Positions 36,199 to 48,377 of a stretch of 64,000 nucleotides of DNA are shown here, in pieces; the stretch's first letter is position 1, and the number at the start of each line of letters is the position of its first letter. Position numbers and translations under genes: made by a program. The notes beneath the pieces are model-generated. The model made no database searches, was not told where the DNA came from, and saw nothing but the letters and a program-made list of their open reading frames with translations. Origin of the DNA: Alnus glutinosa (lineage: Eukaryota > Streptophyta > Magnoliopsida > Fagales > Betulaceae); assembly GCF_958979055.1 (NCBI RefSeq), contig NC_084894.1:23839616-23903615 (forward strand), written 5' to 3'.

Positions 36199-36587
36199 AA
36201 GTATACATTCAATACATTATACAAATTTCAACGAACATTTCCCCCTAGTTGCATCAGAGTCACTGCAACTAATTAATAATTAAAGATACGTCAAGAGTTG
36301 TGAATAGCCTAGAGTTCGAGACACACAGAAATGGTCATAAGAGGCCATTTGATTCAAGGCATTTTGGATTCCTATGAAAGCCCACATGCAAATAAGATGC
36401 TTGGAAATGTGGGCATTCCTCATTTGGGTTGCTGTGTAAAGTTAGATTTGCCATTACAGTCATGCCTTAAAGAAAACGCAGGAATCCAATTATGTGGATC
36501 AATTTTTTGTTTTGATTTATATTGAAAGGAAAAAAGCAAGAGATTTTCATGACAAACCTGGAGGTGTTCGTCTGATCATAACTACAA

Positions 36588-38186
36588 CTAATGCTTCGGC
36601 TGCTGATTGTTGAGTGCTGGTCTTTGACGATATTCATTTCCAAGATACAGTTTAGGAAAGATCTTGAAAAGAATGTCATCAACATGTTTGTAATACCATA
36701 TCCTCCATCTCTTCCAAAACATAAGGGACCCAATTACAAATCCAAACCCAAAAGCAAATCCCAGTTCAGCACTTATGTAATTCCACTTGATCATACTCTT
36801 ATGAGATTCTTCAAATGTTGGAGGTGAGAATCGTGGCTCCTCATGTGAGCACTGTGATTTCAAAGGCAAACCACATAATCTTTCGTTTCCTTTGAAGGAA
36901 TTTTCCGAAAATGTAGCAAATTGCTTTATGAATGGAATCTGTCCCACCAATTGGTTGAACGAAAGGTTGAGAACTGCTAGGAAAATAAGACCATCGGCAA
37001 GTGGCAAAAGAATATTACCAGAAAGCTTATTGCTTGAAAGGTCTAGTGACTCAAGATTACTCAATTTCCCCAAAGATGCTGGGATTTGGCTCATGAAAGC
37101 ATTATGCGACAAGTTGAGAATATATAACAATGTGAATTCTCCGATTTCTTCAAGTATAGGACCATCAAAGTTGTTGCAAGAAAAATCAATGGTGGTGAAG
37201 ATAGTTAGGATCTTCACCAGCTCCACCTCTAAACCCTTGCTAGTAACTGTTACCGTATCTCGATAATATACCCCACCCATATCAATTTGGAGGTAACTAA
37301 ACTCTAAGTGCTCCTCATGTGCACTATTTGTCAACGCCATCCAAGTAGAAAGGAGTACTATTGGAAGGTGACCGGTAAAATTGTTTGAAGCTACATCCAT
37401 GATTTGAAGCATCGGCCAAGGGGCATCAAGCTCTAGATGACCAATGGGCCCATATAATTTGTTAGATCGCAAAATAAGAACCTTCAATATGGTTAATCCT
37501 TTCAAGTAAAATGGAAAGGTGTACTCGATGTGGTTGTTCCCAATGTCTAAGACCTCCAATAAATGGCAATTCTTCAGAGATTTCGGTAACTTTCCCTCTA
37601 GATGGTTTTTATTGACAACTAAAGTTTGTAAATAACAAGACTTTGGAAATGTATCAGGAATTGTATCGTTGAGGTTGTTTCTCCTTAGACTCAACACCAA
37701 AAGATGCTCATTCTCAATCAAGCATTGGGGAATTGTGCCACTAAAGTAATTATTAGACAGATCGAGAAATTGAAGATTTGTAGTTTTGCATATTGATCGA
37801 GGGATACTCCCATAAATTTATTACTTGAAATAGAAAAGAATTCTGTGGATTCAAGGGACTGGCCGATGCTAGCTGGTAAGGCAGAATGAAAATTATTCAT
37901 GGAGAAATCCAAGTAGTAGACAGGTGGGAGAACTGGGAGTTGGCCTTGGAACTGGTTGGAGCGAAAGTCTAGAGATTTCGCCCTAAAAGAGATATTGGAG
38001 ATAGGTCCTTCAAGAGTCTTCAAGTAGTTATAAGAAAGATTTAGATATTGAAGACTAGAAAGTCTCCGGATCCAGCTGGGTAACTCTCCATAGATTTGGT
38101 TCTTTGAAAGGTCTAGAGAGAATAAATTGGATTGGTTTCTCAAGAAATCAAGAAATTTTTTCAACTTGCAAGAAGCGAGAATTAAT
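36588..38186 (-). pseudogene. LRR receptor-like protein B, 5'-truncated and frameshifted
   Basis: C-terminal half of an RLP of this family. It starts inside the LRR array at ASCKLKKFLDFLRNQSN, with homology lost at about 38186. It continues through LRRs, the island (LSTWMALTNSAHEEH to YYRDTVTVTSKGLE), four LRRs, the transmembrane helix (LGFAFGFGFVIGSLMFW) and the tail ending in NNQQPKH. One base is missing near 37815 (CCCATAAATTT, against CCCATATAATTT in copies C and D). The frame therefore shifts and is regained only in the next frame. There is no signal peptide, cap, N-terminal LRRs or promoter. It is closest to copies C and D in the tail. It is a relic that cannot make a surface receptor. 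Confidence 0.88.
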
Positions 38187-38188
38187 CA

Positions 38189-38270
38189 TAATCTTTTAAG
38201 TCATTTAAGATAACAACTTAAGTCTTAATCATAATCTTTTAAGTCATTTAAGATAACAACTTAAGTCATT
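38189..38270. repeat. Tandem repeat of about 41 bp at the RLP-B breakpoint
   Basis: The unit containing CATAATCTTTTAAGTCATTT is present twice back to back (from about 38188 and about 38229), directly beside the point where RLP-B homology ends. It may mark the repair event that truncated the gene. Confidence 0.85.
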
Positions 38271-38842
38271 TCATAATCTTCTCTCACTCCTCCCATTTAT
38301 TATATATATACCACACTGTGTATCATTAGACAGTAAAGTTTTGGAAACGGTGGATTATGATAGCAGCCGGAAGATGAAGGAAGATAGGCATTTGTCTATT
38401 TGAAAATTTATAAAAATAACATTTTTTTAATTTTTTTTTTCTATAGGCCATATATCCAGAGATATTGCCTTATCAAAGTATTTTGTCTAATGTCAAGCCA
38501 ATGCATTAACATTTATTGGCGGAATTAGCATTTAGAATTTAGGGTTAAATTAAAATAATAATAATAATAATAATAAGCAGTAAAATTTTAATTTTAAAAA
38601 ATAATTTGGAAAAAACATGTTGGCATGGGAGGGCTTCACCATCTAGCTCGGCCCTGGCTACATGCTTGTAACAGTAATCTTAAATCTATGTATTTCTTGT
38701 GTCATTTCAAAATTAATATGACACTTAATTAAATAATTAAATTTAGTGGTCTCTTGCCCTATAACAACTCTATAACAAAGGAATGTATTAGAATTTTAAT
38801 TAAATAATTAAATTTATTTTTTTAATTGAAAATTTTGAAATA
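38271..38842. other. AT-rich sequence matching array upstream material
   Basis: The part 38275-38410 (CATTAGACAGTAAAGTTTTGG, GGTGGATTATGATAGCAG) matches 11165-11230 and 59215-59265 in the upstream blocks of A and E. RLP-B is therefore followed on its 5' side by array upstream sequence with the 5' half of the gene deleted. No gene. Confidence 0.5.
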
Positions 38843-39088
38843 TGAATAATTGTACTATTGGTCCTTGTGGTATGCCATAATTATTTTTAACTCCCTATGG
38901 TTTAAAAAGTTCATAGAAGGTCCTTGTGGTTAATAATAATTACAAATCGATCCCTAGAGTCAAATTCCGTTAAAAATTTTACCAGATTCTGTCAAATGCC
39001 ACATTAGCACAACGTGTCGCCAATAAGATGGCGACACGTATCCATCTTAATAAAATAAATAAATTTATTAAAAAATAAATAAATATAC

Positions 39089-39120
<32 letters not shown>

Positions 39121-39522
39121 AAGGCAAAGGGGTGGCCCAGCCACCCCTTTGGGGAAGGTCGTGGCCACCCCCAGAGGTGGCCGGGGGTGGCCGCACGCCA
39201 CCTCCGGCAGCCACTGGGGGTGGCCCAGCCACCCCTTGCCTTCCATTTTTTTTTTTTTTGAAAAAAATAAGTATGTTTATTTTTTAATAAATTTATATTT
39301 TTTTATTAAGATGGACACATGTCGCCATCTTATTGGCGACACGTGGTGCTGACGTGGCATTTGACAGAATCTGTTAAAATTTTTAACGAAATTTGACTCT
39401 AGGAATCGATCTGTAATTATTGCTAACCACAAGGACCTCCCATGAACTTTTTAAACTATAGGGAGTGAAAAATAATTATGGCATACTACAGGGACCAATG
39501 GTGCAATTATCAATTTGAAATA
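38834..39522. mobile_element. 671-bp fold-back Mutator-like element
   Basis: The element spans 38843-39513, with inverted arms of about 250 bp (TATTGGTCCTTGTGGTATGCC and its near complement) and the 9-bp duplication TTTGAAATA at 38834-38842 and 39514-39522. The related sequence at 52990-53005 is uninterrupted. The core (39122-39243) is a GC-rich palindrome of GGGGTGGCC/GGCCACCCC motifs between A and T runs. No coding capacity. Confidence 0.87.
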
Positions 39523-39839
39523 ATAGATCATTTAACATGATATCAGAGCATGAACCTCAAATTGCAAATAAATATTTTATATGTTGAGTTTCACTTATTA
39601 TTCAAAAGTTTTACTTTATATTTTAATTAAATATTTAACGTATAAAACCTCACCTAAAAAGAGTTTAAGCCAATACCTAAAAAAGTATATTAAAATATTA
39701 ATTAAGATGATTAAAAGTTAAAACCATCGGCTCATTCTTGTGTGCTTCAATTTTAGAATAACGAGTATTCCTAATACCAACATTATCAAAAAAATAAAGA
39801 CAGAAGAAAAGTTAAGAGCATCTTCTTGTTTTTCTCAAT

Positions 39840-40260
39840 TTTGAGTTTATTTTTGGGTGTTCTCCCATTTGGGAGATGCTAATTGTGTACTTGGTCTTGG
39901 TCAGGGGTTGGATGACAGAGCAAAAGCCCACTCATTTGTGTCTCTTTCTTGCCTTAATTTCTGTTCAGGTGCACGCGTGAAGCAAAGTCTATGATTGCAA
40001 CTCCCATGAGATGTGCCTCATTCCATTTTCTCTCACTTTTTGCCATATCCCTTGCTAAGGTCAGAGTACCTTAAACACAACTGGTTCATGCCATTGTTCT
40101 CTCTATAAATAGGCACAGAGGTATATTACCTCTCTCTTCCTCTCTCCATTCCGTTATCCTCCTCTCAAATATTATACTGACTTAATCATTAAAATGTTAT
40201 CGGTCCCCTCGGGACCAATGAATTCCGACGACTACGTTCACAGTTTTGCAAAAGTTTTAT
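39840..40260 (+). other. Possible LTR promoter region
   Basis: Contains a TATA box (TATAAAT, 40104-40110) followed by CT-rich leader-like sequence and ATACTGACTTAATCATTAAAA, an arrangement I associate with gypsy LTRs. No TG...CA ends, duplication or internal region were found, and no downstream gene was found. Confidence 0.3.
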
Positions 40261-40624
40261 TGCAGATCTGACTCTCAGAAAATTTGCTCTAACACAATTC
40301 ATCTAAAATTAAGACAATTTAGCATATTGGGAAATTTGTTTGTTAAAATTCTTATTTTCTGTCTTTCGATTTCTCTTCTAAAAAGAAATGTTAACAAACA
40401 ACTACAATACAAATTACCCTTTTTTTTTTTTTAACAAATTAATAATTTTATTTGATAAAATCAATCACACAGGAGACAATTGCTCCTTGGTTACAATACC
40501 ATAAACACAGTTTGGAATTTTTTTGATCCAAACTCAATCTATGACACAAGAATCCAATACAAATTACTCTTAAAAGCACAAAAAGAGCTTTCACATTTAT
40601 GTCATATTAAAACAATTTTTTAAC

Positions 40625-40627
<3 letters not shown>

Positions 40628-40721
<94 letters not shown>

Positions 40722-40733
40722 TATATATATATA
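40628..40733. repeat. (TA)n microsatellite
   Basis: About 106 bases of TA repeat with one phase break near 40714. Confidence 0.97.
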
Positions 40734-41004
40734 CATTAACAAACATAATTTTAAAGTTTCTAGTCTATTTTAAGCTATAGTTTATTAATAAAGTTTAGCT
40801 CCTCCAACTTTTTGAGAGCATTATCACCTCTTTTCTCCCCCTCAAAATATGCTCTCTGGGCTCGTTGTCTGTATTTCATTTTAGAGATAAACACAAAATT
40901 GGTCCATTTGGTTGAACTAAATTACAAATTGCTAATTTTCGCATCAAAGTGAATTCGGAAGTTTTTGTAGTATATTAATTTTTTTGGGAGATGATACATA
41001 TACT

Positions 41005-41108
41005 ACAAGCGCACTATAAATGTACAACATTAAAGCATATTGGGGTGGGCCCACACATGTGGGTTCCCCTCAATATGCCTTGGTGTTGTGCACTTGTAGT
41101 GCACTTGT
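41005..41108. mobile_element. Small fold-back (MITE-like) sequence
   Basis: ACAAGCGCACTATAAATG at the left is mirrored by the complement of CACTTGTAGTGCACTTGT at the right. The centre is CCCACACATGTGGG. About 104 bp, with no clear duplication. Confidence 0.55.
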
Positions 41109-43509
41109 TATAATTTGAGCATTTTCCAATGTTTTTTTTAACATAAGTTGACTCCAATAACTAAATTGTTTATTTGGCATATTACACACGAAAAGTGATT
41201 GGTGCACAACAGTTGTGCACCACTCTAGAGACATGAGATGGGTCCCATGTAGGACCCATATAGTGGAAAGACTCAGAGACAAGTATAATATTGATCCAGC
41301 CAATGAGGTTGACCTCAATGAAAATGAAAAGGTCAAGAAAAACTCGCAACGTGCTTTATGGTCTGTCTTTGAGGTAATTGATGATGCCTCAGCCTCTACT
41401 TGTTTAGCACCTAACACTCAAAAAAATAAGAAAAAAACAAAACAAAACAAAACGTCAATAAATAAAAAATAATTTATATTTGTGTCTGCGCTCTCTTATC
41501 CGCAAACAGGATTCTTTTTATTTTAAATAAAATTAATGCTATTTATTTTATGGTCAAAATTTAAAGTCAATACATTTAATAGTGTATATGATTTTATTTT
41601 TATTTTTATTTTCAAAATTTTAAGAGTATTTTTGTGTTTTTAAAAAATTATAAAGGTCAATTTTGTCTTTTTCAGGGCAAAATGGGTACATTGAAATTTT
41701 TTCTTCTGTAGTTTAAGTGGACATTGGTGTAATAAGTAGTTTTGGAAGGGAATATTGACAATCGAGTAGTAGTTTAAGAAATTATATATATCTTTCTCAA
41801 GATTTTTTATGTAATGGACTAACCTATCTAAATAGAGAGACAAACTTAAGGGAGGGTTGTAGGTGGTCCCTCCTCAAAAAAAAAGAAAAAAAGAAAAAGG
41901 GTTTTGATATTTAAATTTGTTTAAAAAAAAAAAAAATGTTTATGTCTCTTTTTTTTTTCCTCTTATTTTGGCCCTTGAGGAAAAAAAAAATTAAAAATTG
42001 ATATAATCTGGTCCCTAAAGTTAAATTTCTAATTCTATCCTTATTCATAGATTGATCATACATAGTCTCTCAATCTCTCTTTAATCAATACATATAATCT
42101 CTCTTTATACTGTATATGTACATGATTATGTGAAATAAAAAGAGAGACAAATTTTAAATTTAATTTCATATATGATGACCATTTCGTCGATCCCCTAAAG
42201 ATGGTTTACAGAAAAAGGGAGCCATTCACCTATGGTTGACTCTGCTTTCAGTCTTCTCCATCTACGGTTTAGATTTTGTCGCGTTATTTAAATTTTATTT
42301 TCGTGTGCAAGATGAGTCATCTAGTGTATTTGTTTATTGAAAAATGCTAGAATTATTAATATTTTTCACTAAAAAGCCTCCACCAACTCATGCAGCATCT
42401 TCTTGTTAAATCACCACCTATTTCAAATGCTTAAGTTAATAGGAAGAGATAAATTTAATCATTTAATCAATTCTTTAGCATCCCTTTTTATGTGTGGGCT
42501 CAAACTTTCTTTTAACAAGTGAGACCCAACATATTGAATATTTAACTGAAAAATGAAAGCTAAATGAAGGAGATAGGGTTCAAACAGATACCATGTTTAA
42601 TCATCACTTGTCCCAATTTTGAGATTTAAGTTGATAGAAATAGATAAATTTAATTATTTAATAAATATTTTAACAATCAACAACTTAAAAATTTTATTTC
42701 CACCTTAGTTTTTTTTATTAACAAGTGTTACATCGCCAAGTTAGTCTGACATGCTTTTCAAGCACAAGCAACACTAAAATAAAGCATTAAACAAGAAATA
42801 TAATTAGAATTCAAAGAGGTACACTCATAATCATCTTGATTAACAGTGTCACAAAATTACTGTAAATCATTTAGCGTCATTAAAGAGACCTTACAGACTT
42901 CAGCAAATTCCTCCAGAGTAAACTTGGAGCAACATATCTCTGCAAGTGAAAGTAATTAAGGAGTTAGTTAATCCTTTCAATCAGAAGTCATTGTCACCTA
43001 CGCCTCTCTGAATTTGCTCTTCCATTACAAGTGTTTGCAGAAATTTCACACACATTTCTAACATGAATCACTACAAAATCTTTTGGACAAGAGAATAGGC
43101 ACAATGAAACATAACAGAAAACAAGAACTATCAATTGCTCAAATTCAAGAACATTTCCCCCTAGCTGCATCAGAGTCACTACAACTAATTACTAATTAAA
43201 GATACACAATGAATTGTGAAGAAATGGTCATAAAAGGCCATTTGATTCAAGGCATCTCCGATTCCTAGGCCTATGGAAGCCCACATGCATTTCTGCAAAT
43301 AAGATGCTTGGAAATGTGGGCAATATTCCTAATTTGGGTTGGTGTGTAAAGTTACATTTGCCATTGGAGTCATGCCTTAAGAAAACCCTGGCATCCAATT
43401 ATGTGAATCAATTTTTCATTTTGATTTATATTGAAAGTAAAAAGGCAAGAGTTTGTCATGACAAACCTGGAAGTATTGCGTCTGATTATAACTATAACTA
43501 GTGCCTCGG
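41109..43509. other. Intergenic and 3' flank of RLP-C
   Basis: 41109-42700 is AT-rich with no gene. It contains a segment (41640-41800) related to the insertion at 35320. From about 42715 the sequence matches RLP 3' flanks (GACATGCTTTTCAAGCACAAGC, then 43230-43500, which recurs at 36340-36580, 48130-48370 and 55010-55220). The open frame at 41070-41417 is not recognised. Confidence 0.5.
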
Positions 43510-45888
43510 CTATTGATTGTTGATTGCTGGTCTTCGACGATATTCATTTCTAAGATACAGTTTAGGAAAGATCTTGAAAAGAATGTCATCAACATGTTTG
43601 TAATACCATATCCTCCACCTCTTCCAAAACATAAGGGGTCCCATTACAATTCCAAAACCAAAACTAAATCCTAGTTTAGCACTTATGTAATTCCACTCGA
43701 TCATACTCCTATGAGATTCTTCATACGTCATTGGAGGTGAGAATCATGGCTCCTCATGTGAGCACTGTGATTTCAAAGGCAACCCACATAATCTTTCGTT
43801 TCCTTTGAAGGAATTTTCCGAAAATGTAGCGAATTGCTTGATAAGTGGAATAGGTCCCACCAATTGGTTGAAGGAAAGGTCAAGGACCGAAAGGAAAATA
43901 AGACCATTGGCGAGTTGCATAGGAATCTCTCCAGTAAGCTTGTTGCTTGACAAGTCTAGTGTCTCAAGATTACTCAATTTTCCCAGAGATGTTGGGATTT
44001 GGCCTGTGAAAGCATTATGTGACAAGTTGAGAATATCTAACAATGTGAATTCTCCAATTTCTTCAGGTATAGGACCATCAAAGTTGTTGCAAGAAAAATC
44101 AATGGTGGTGAAGATAGTTAAGATCTTCACCAGCTCCACCACTGAACCCTTGCTAGTAACTGTTATGGTATCTTGATAATAAAAACTACCAATACCAATT
44201 TGGATGTGATTGAGTTCTGAGTTGGCCTCATGTGCACGATCGGTCAACGCCATCCAAGTAGAAAGGAGTACTATTGGAAGGTGACCAGTAAAGTTGTTTG
44301 AAGCCACATCCATGATTTGAAGCTTCGGGGAAGGGGCAATCTCTGGATGACCAATGGGCCCATAAAATTTGTTAGATCGCAAAATAAGAACCTTCAATAA
44401 GGCTAATCCATTCAAGTAAAATAGGAAGGTGTCCTCGATGTGGTTGTTCCCAATGTCCAAGACCTCCAATGAATGGCAATTCTTCAGAGATTTCGGTAAC
44501 TTTCCCTCTAGATGGTTTTTATTGATAGCTAAAGTTTGTAAATTACAAGACTTTGAAAATGTATCGGGAATTGTACCGTTGAGATTGTTTCTCCTTAGAC
44601 TCAACACCTGAAGAGCCCCACTCATCTCAGTCAAGCATTGGAGAATTGTGCCACTGAAGTAATTATCAGATAGATCAAGAAATCGAAGAAATGTAGCATT
44701 GCATATGGATCCAGGGATACTCCCATATAATTTATTACTTGAAATAGAAAAGAATTGTGTGAATTCAAGGGACTGGCCGATGCTGGCTGGTAAGGCAGAA
44801 TGAAAATTATTCATGGAGAAATCCAAGTAGCTGACAGGTGGGAGAACTGGGAGTTGGCCTTGGAACTGGTTGGAGCGAAAGTCTAGAGATCTCGTCCTAA
44901 AAAAAGAAGAGATATTGGAGATAGGTCCTTTGAGAGTGACCAAGTTGTTATAGGAGAGATTTAGAAATCTAAGTTGGGGAAGTTTCCAGATCCAATTAGG
45001 CATCTCTCCATATATCTGGTTCCTTGAAAGGTCTAAAGAGTATAATTTGGATTGGTTTCTACAGAAATCAGGAATTTTTTTCAACTTGCTAGAAGCCAAG
45101 CCTAATAAAGCAATTTGGGGAAAATGGGAAGACGAAAGGTTAAAACCACTATATTCATCAATCAAATTGGAGCCATCAAAGTTGTTTGAAGAAAGAATGA
45201 GGATTCCAAGACCTCGAAGTCCAAAGATAGATATGGGTATTGGCCCTTCCAACTCGTTATTGCTCAAATCAAGCTCTTCTAGTTTGTAAGAAGAAATGTT
45301 GGAAAATTCCTTGAGTTGCCCAGAAAATTGGTTATTGGAAAGTTGTAATACCTGCAATGATGGGAGGTGAAACAATGAAACTGGAATATCCCCATTCAGT
45401 GAATTGTAACTTAAATCAAGAATCTCTAGATTCAGAAGTTCTTCCCACTGAGTGGAAGTAATCTGCCCTGCAAAGCCAGCTTTTGCTAGATTCAAATAAC
45501 TCAAATTCGTCAGCCTGTCAAACTGTGATGGAATCTGAGAAGAGTTGAAGTCATTGTAAGCCAAATCCAGGCTCTGGAGATACTGAAGACTAAAGAGGCT
45601 GCTTGAATCGTCAAGTCCACCCGAGATGGATTCACTGGTCAAGTCGAGACCAATAACACGTCCCTCATGGCAGGTTACGCCTTCCCAAGAACAACAATCA
45701 GCACTTTGATTCCACTTAACAAGTTTGTTGGACATAGCAGGATCGAATGTAAGTTTGTTCTTCAATTGCAGTAACAAGGACTGCTGATTGCCGAAACATT
45801 GCCCAGACACGCCAAAGACACAAATGCTAATTAGGAAAGGTGAATAAATGGGGATCAAGAAAAGCCACGAAAAGACCGCAAGTCTCAT
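43510..45888 (-). CDS. LRR receptor-like protein C, internally deleted, stop before the membrane
   Basis: Starts at 45888 with signal peptide MRLAVFSWLFLIPIYSPFL and cap CCSWEGVTC. After the third LRR region the sequence jumps in frame from AGFAGQI to TSTQWEELL, removing about 250 residues (some ten LRRs) relative to copy E. The rest of the LRR array and the island (LSTWMALTDRAHEANSE) follow. A TGA at 43744-43746 replaces the Arg codon (CGA) of EEPRFSPP. Downstream the same frame continues through the transmembrane helix (LGFSFGFGIVMGPLMFW) and tail to 43510. As read, the product is a 714-residue secreted ectodomain. The frame is otherwise clean, and the promoter with TATA and W-box is kept. 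Confidence 0.87.
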
Positions 45889-46060
45889 TGCAGGGAATGG
45901 AAGAGGTGGTGATATTAATTAATGGTGGATTCAGGATGGTATTGATTTGTTTTGTGTGTGAGTAAATATATAGATGAAAATATAATGGTGGAGGATGAGG
46001 CGAGGAAAGTTCCAGTAACACGACTTTTTGACCTGTGACTCTTGACACTTATATATAGAT
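45889..46060 (-). promoter_or_regulatory. Proximal promoter of RLP-C
   Basis: The minus-strand TATA box TATATATTTA (45963-45972) is about 75-85 bp before the start. TTTTTGACC (TTGACC at 46028-46033) is about 140 bp before it, the same layout as for A and E. TTGACC is a complete W-box. Confidence 0.6.
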
Positions 46061-47530
46061 GAAAATATAAGTGGCCGACCAAGAAGAAGAAGATCGACGA
46101 AGTAAGAGAGAAGAGAGACCTTTATTCACACGTTTGGAGAAATTTGAGGTTGAGTAATTTGGATTTTTAGGAATGTGATTATATATTCACACCGAATCAC
46201 ACGTTATTGTCACTATTGACGCCTAATTTGTTTTTTTTTTTGAAATCTATGTAAGGATTAACTTCATGTACAGACAATTTACATGATAAAATTTATTTCT
46301 CATAGTCTATCATCTTTGGATTTAATATCCTGAGTCAGTCAAGAGTATTGCCACTTGGGCTTTCTATGAAGGGGCACCATATACCAATACAACGTGCTCA
46401 GATAGATTTTTAACTACTTCTTTTTCTAAGCGAATTGGAAATCAAAACACGGAAAAAGGGGTGAGCTTCTCAACAACGAACTCAAAATGAAAATATTGAA
46501 AAAAAAAAAATGCAAATAATGACCAAGTCTTTTGTGTAAGGGCGTATAAAACAATAACCAAAACAAAAGAGGCACAGGAAATGACACGCACCTCGAAACG
46601 TCTCTTATCAATACAAAGAATGTGAAAAAATATTAGCACGTAGTGTCATAGAAAGCAGAATTCTAGATTGAAAGGAGGAATGTGGAAAACAAGTGGAGGT
46701 GGGGGAATTCCTACCAGTTCTTTGATTGAGGAAAGCAATAACTTCTGGTTTGGTTAGCGGAATTCAACATTTTTTTTGTGTATACATTTTTCAGAAATTT
46801 TGCTTAGTCATTTGAATTTTCAGAAATGTAACTATTTTTATGTTTGAAATAATTAGGAATTTCTAAAAAATTTTGAGAATATAGGATTTTCATGTATAAT
46901 ATACTTTTGAAAATAATTAGGAATTTAAGACTGCCAAACTATAGGAATAGGAGCCGCATTTTTAATTTAATTTAATTTTAAGACAGCCAAACTAGAATAT
47001 TAGACAGGAAACAAGACTCCTTGTGGAGGTCGGTGCATATTCAATGGTCTGAAACTGAAATTTCTTTCCCAATCCAATGGTCACACGTTTATAGATGAAA
47101 ATATAATTAAGTGGCCGACCAAGAAGAAGAAGATCGATGAAGTAAGAGAGAAGAGAGACATTTATTCACACGTTTGGAGAAATTTGAGGTTGAGTAATTT
47201 GGATTTTTAGGAATGTGATTATATAATTTACATGATAAAATTTATTTCTCATAATCTATCGTCATTGGATTTAATATTCTGACTCAGTCAAGAGTATTAG
47301 GATTCGGGCTTTCTACGAGGGGGCGCCATATACCAATACAACGTGTTCTGAACATAGAATTTTAACTTCTTCTTTTTCTAAGTCAAAACACTAAAAAATA
47401 AACATAAATACAAAAAATGACTAGGTCCTCTCTATAAAGACAGTATAAAACGGTAACCGAAACAAAAGAGGCACAGGAAATGACATGCACCTCGAAAAGT
47501 CTCTCAACAACACAAAGAATGTGAAAAAAA
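46055..47530. repeat. Direct repeat upstream of RLP-C
   Basis: The stretch from GTGGCCGACCAAGAAGAAGA through ACGTGTTC/ACGTGCTC occurs at about 46070-46625 and again at about 47092-47530, separated by array 3'-flank material (46930-47080). The second copy lacks some sequence of the first (46190-46260). At about 47530 it joins the RLP-D 3' flank abruptly. No genes. Confidence 0.75.
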
Positions 47531-48377
47531 AAAAATGAGAAACTTTTTTTAATTTTTCTTTTAGTTTTTAAATTTGGCCACCCTTGGTTGTTTTGTATTT
47601 TTTTTTTATTTTATTAAGGGTATTTTCGTCATTGGGAAATATTGACAATTTTTAGTAGTTTAGAAAGACATTGTCCAAATTTAAAATTTGATGAGACATT
47701 ATCAATTGAGTACTAGTTTAAAGGAGGTATATGAACTTTACCCATAATAAAATTATGCACCGCTACAAAAAAAAGAACCTAAAAGGAGAAGTTGTTATAT
47801 TCACCTAATCAATCCTACAAGGACTACGTTCCTAAAAGGTCTATCACAATAATATAATTGCACAGGGAGAAGAACAAGTGATCTTATGGGGATTACAATA
47901 ATGTGCATAATGTGTAAAAATTAAGTACAGCTATTGCACTTCAAAATTTCTGTGAATCTTTAATCGAACTACTCTTCGACAGTAGAAACATATACATGGA
48001 AGATTGATAAAGTATATATATACATACTAGCTGCATCAGAGTCACTGCAACTAATTAATAATTAAACACAAATAAAGAGTTGTGAATAGCCTAGAGTTCG
48101 AGACACACAGAAATAGTGATAATTAAGAGGCCATTTGATTCAAGGCATTTTGGAATCCTATGAAAGCCCACATGCAAATAAGATGCTTGGAAATATGGGC
48201 ATTCCTCATTTGGGTTGCTGTGTAAAGTTGCATTTAATTGCCATTCGAGTCATGCCTTAAGAAAACGCTGGCATCCAATTATGTGGATCAATTTTTCATT
48301 TTGATTTATATTGAAAGTAAAAAAGCAAGAGATTTTCATGACAAACCTGGAGGTGTTGCGTCTGATCATAACTATAA
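47531..48377. repeat. 3' flank of RLP-D
   Basis: The right part of the insertion shared with the B flank (47535-47725) is followed by common 3'-flank sequence (47726-48377) matching 35726-36587. No gene. Confidence 0.7.

Larger units (their letters stand above)
34443..36587. repeat. 3' flank of RLP-B
   Basis: Matches the flanks of A and E (for example 34600-34800 against 3575-3780 and 53870-54070). It is interrupted by an inverted-repeat insertion (about 35320-35725) shared in part with the RLP-D flank, and by a LINE tail (36024-36198). The 64-residue frame at 36331-36525 and similar ones in the paralogues look like 3' untranslated sequence of the RLP. Confidence 0.7.

Noticed and set aside
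40628-40733. Long TA tract as a replication origin or AT-rich scaffold site
   Set aside because: Nothing beyond a simple repeat supports this.
43805-44176. Plus-strand frames antisense to the RLP genes (also at 36892, 48688, 55495)
   Set aside because: They recur at the same place in each paralogue because they are shadows of the conserved LRR coding strand.
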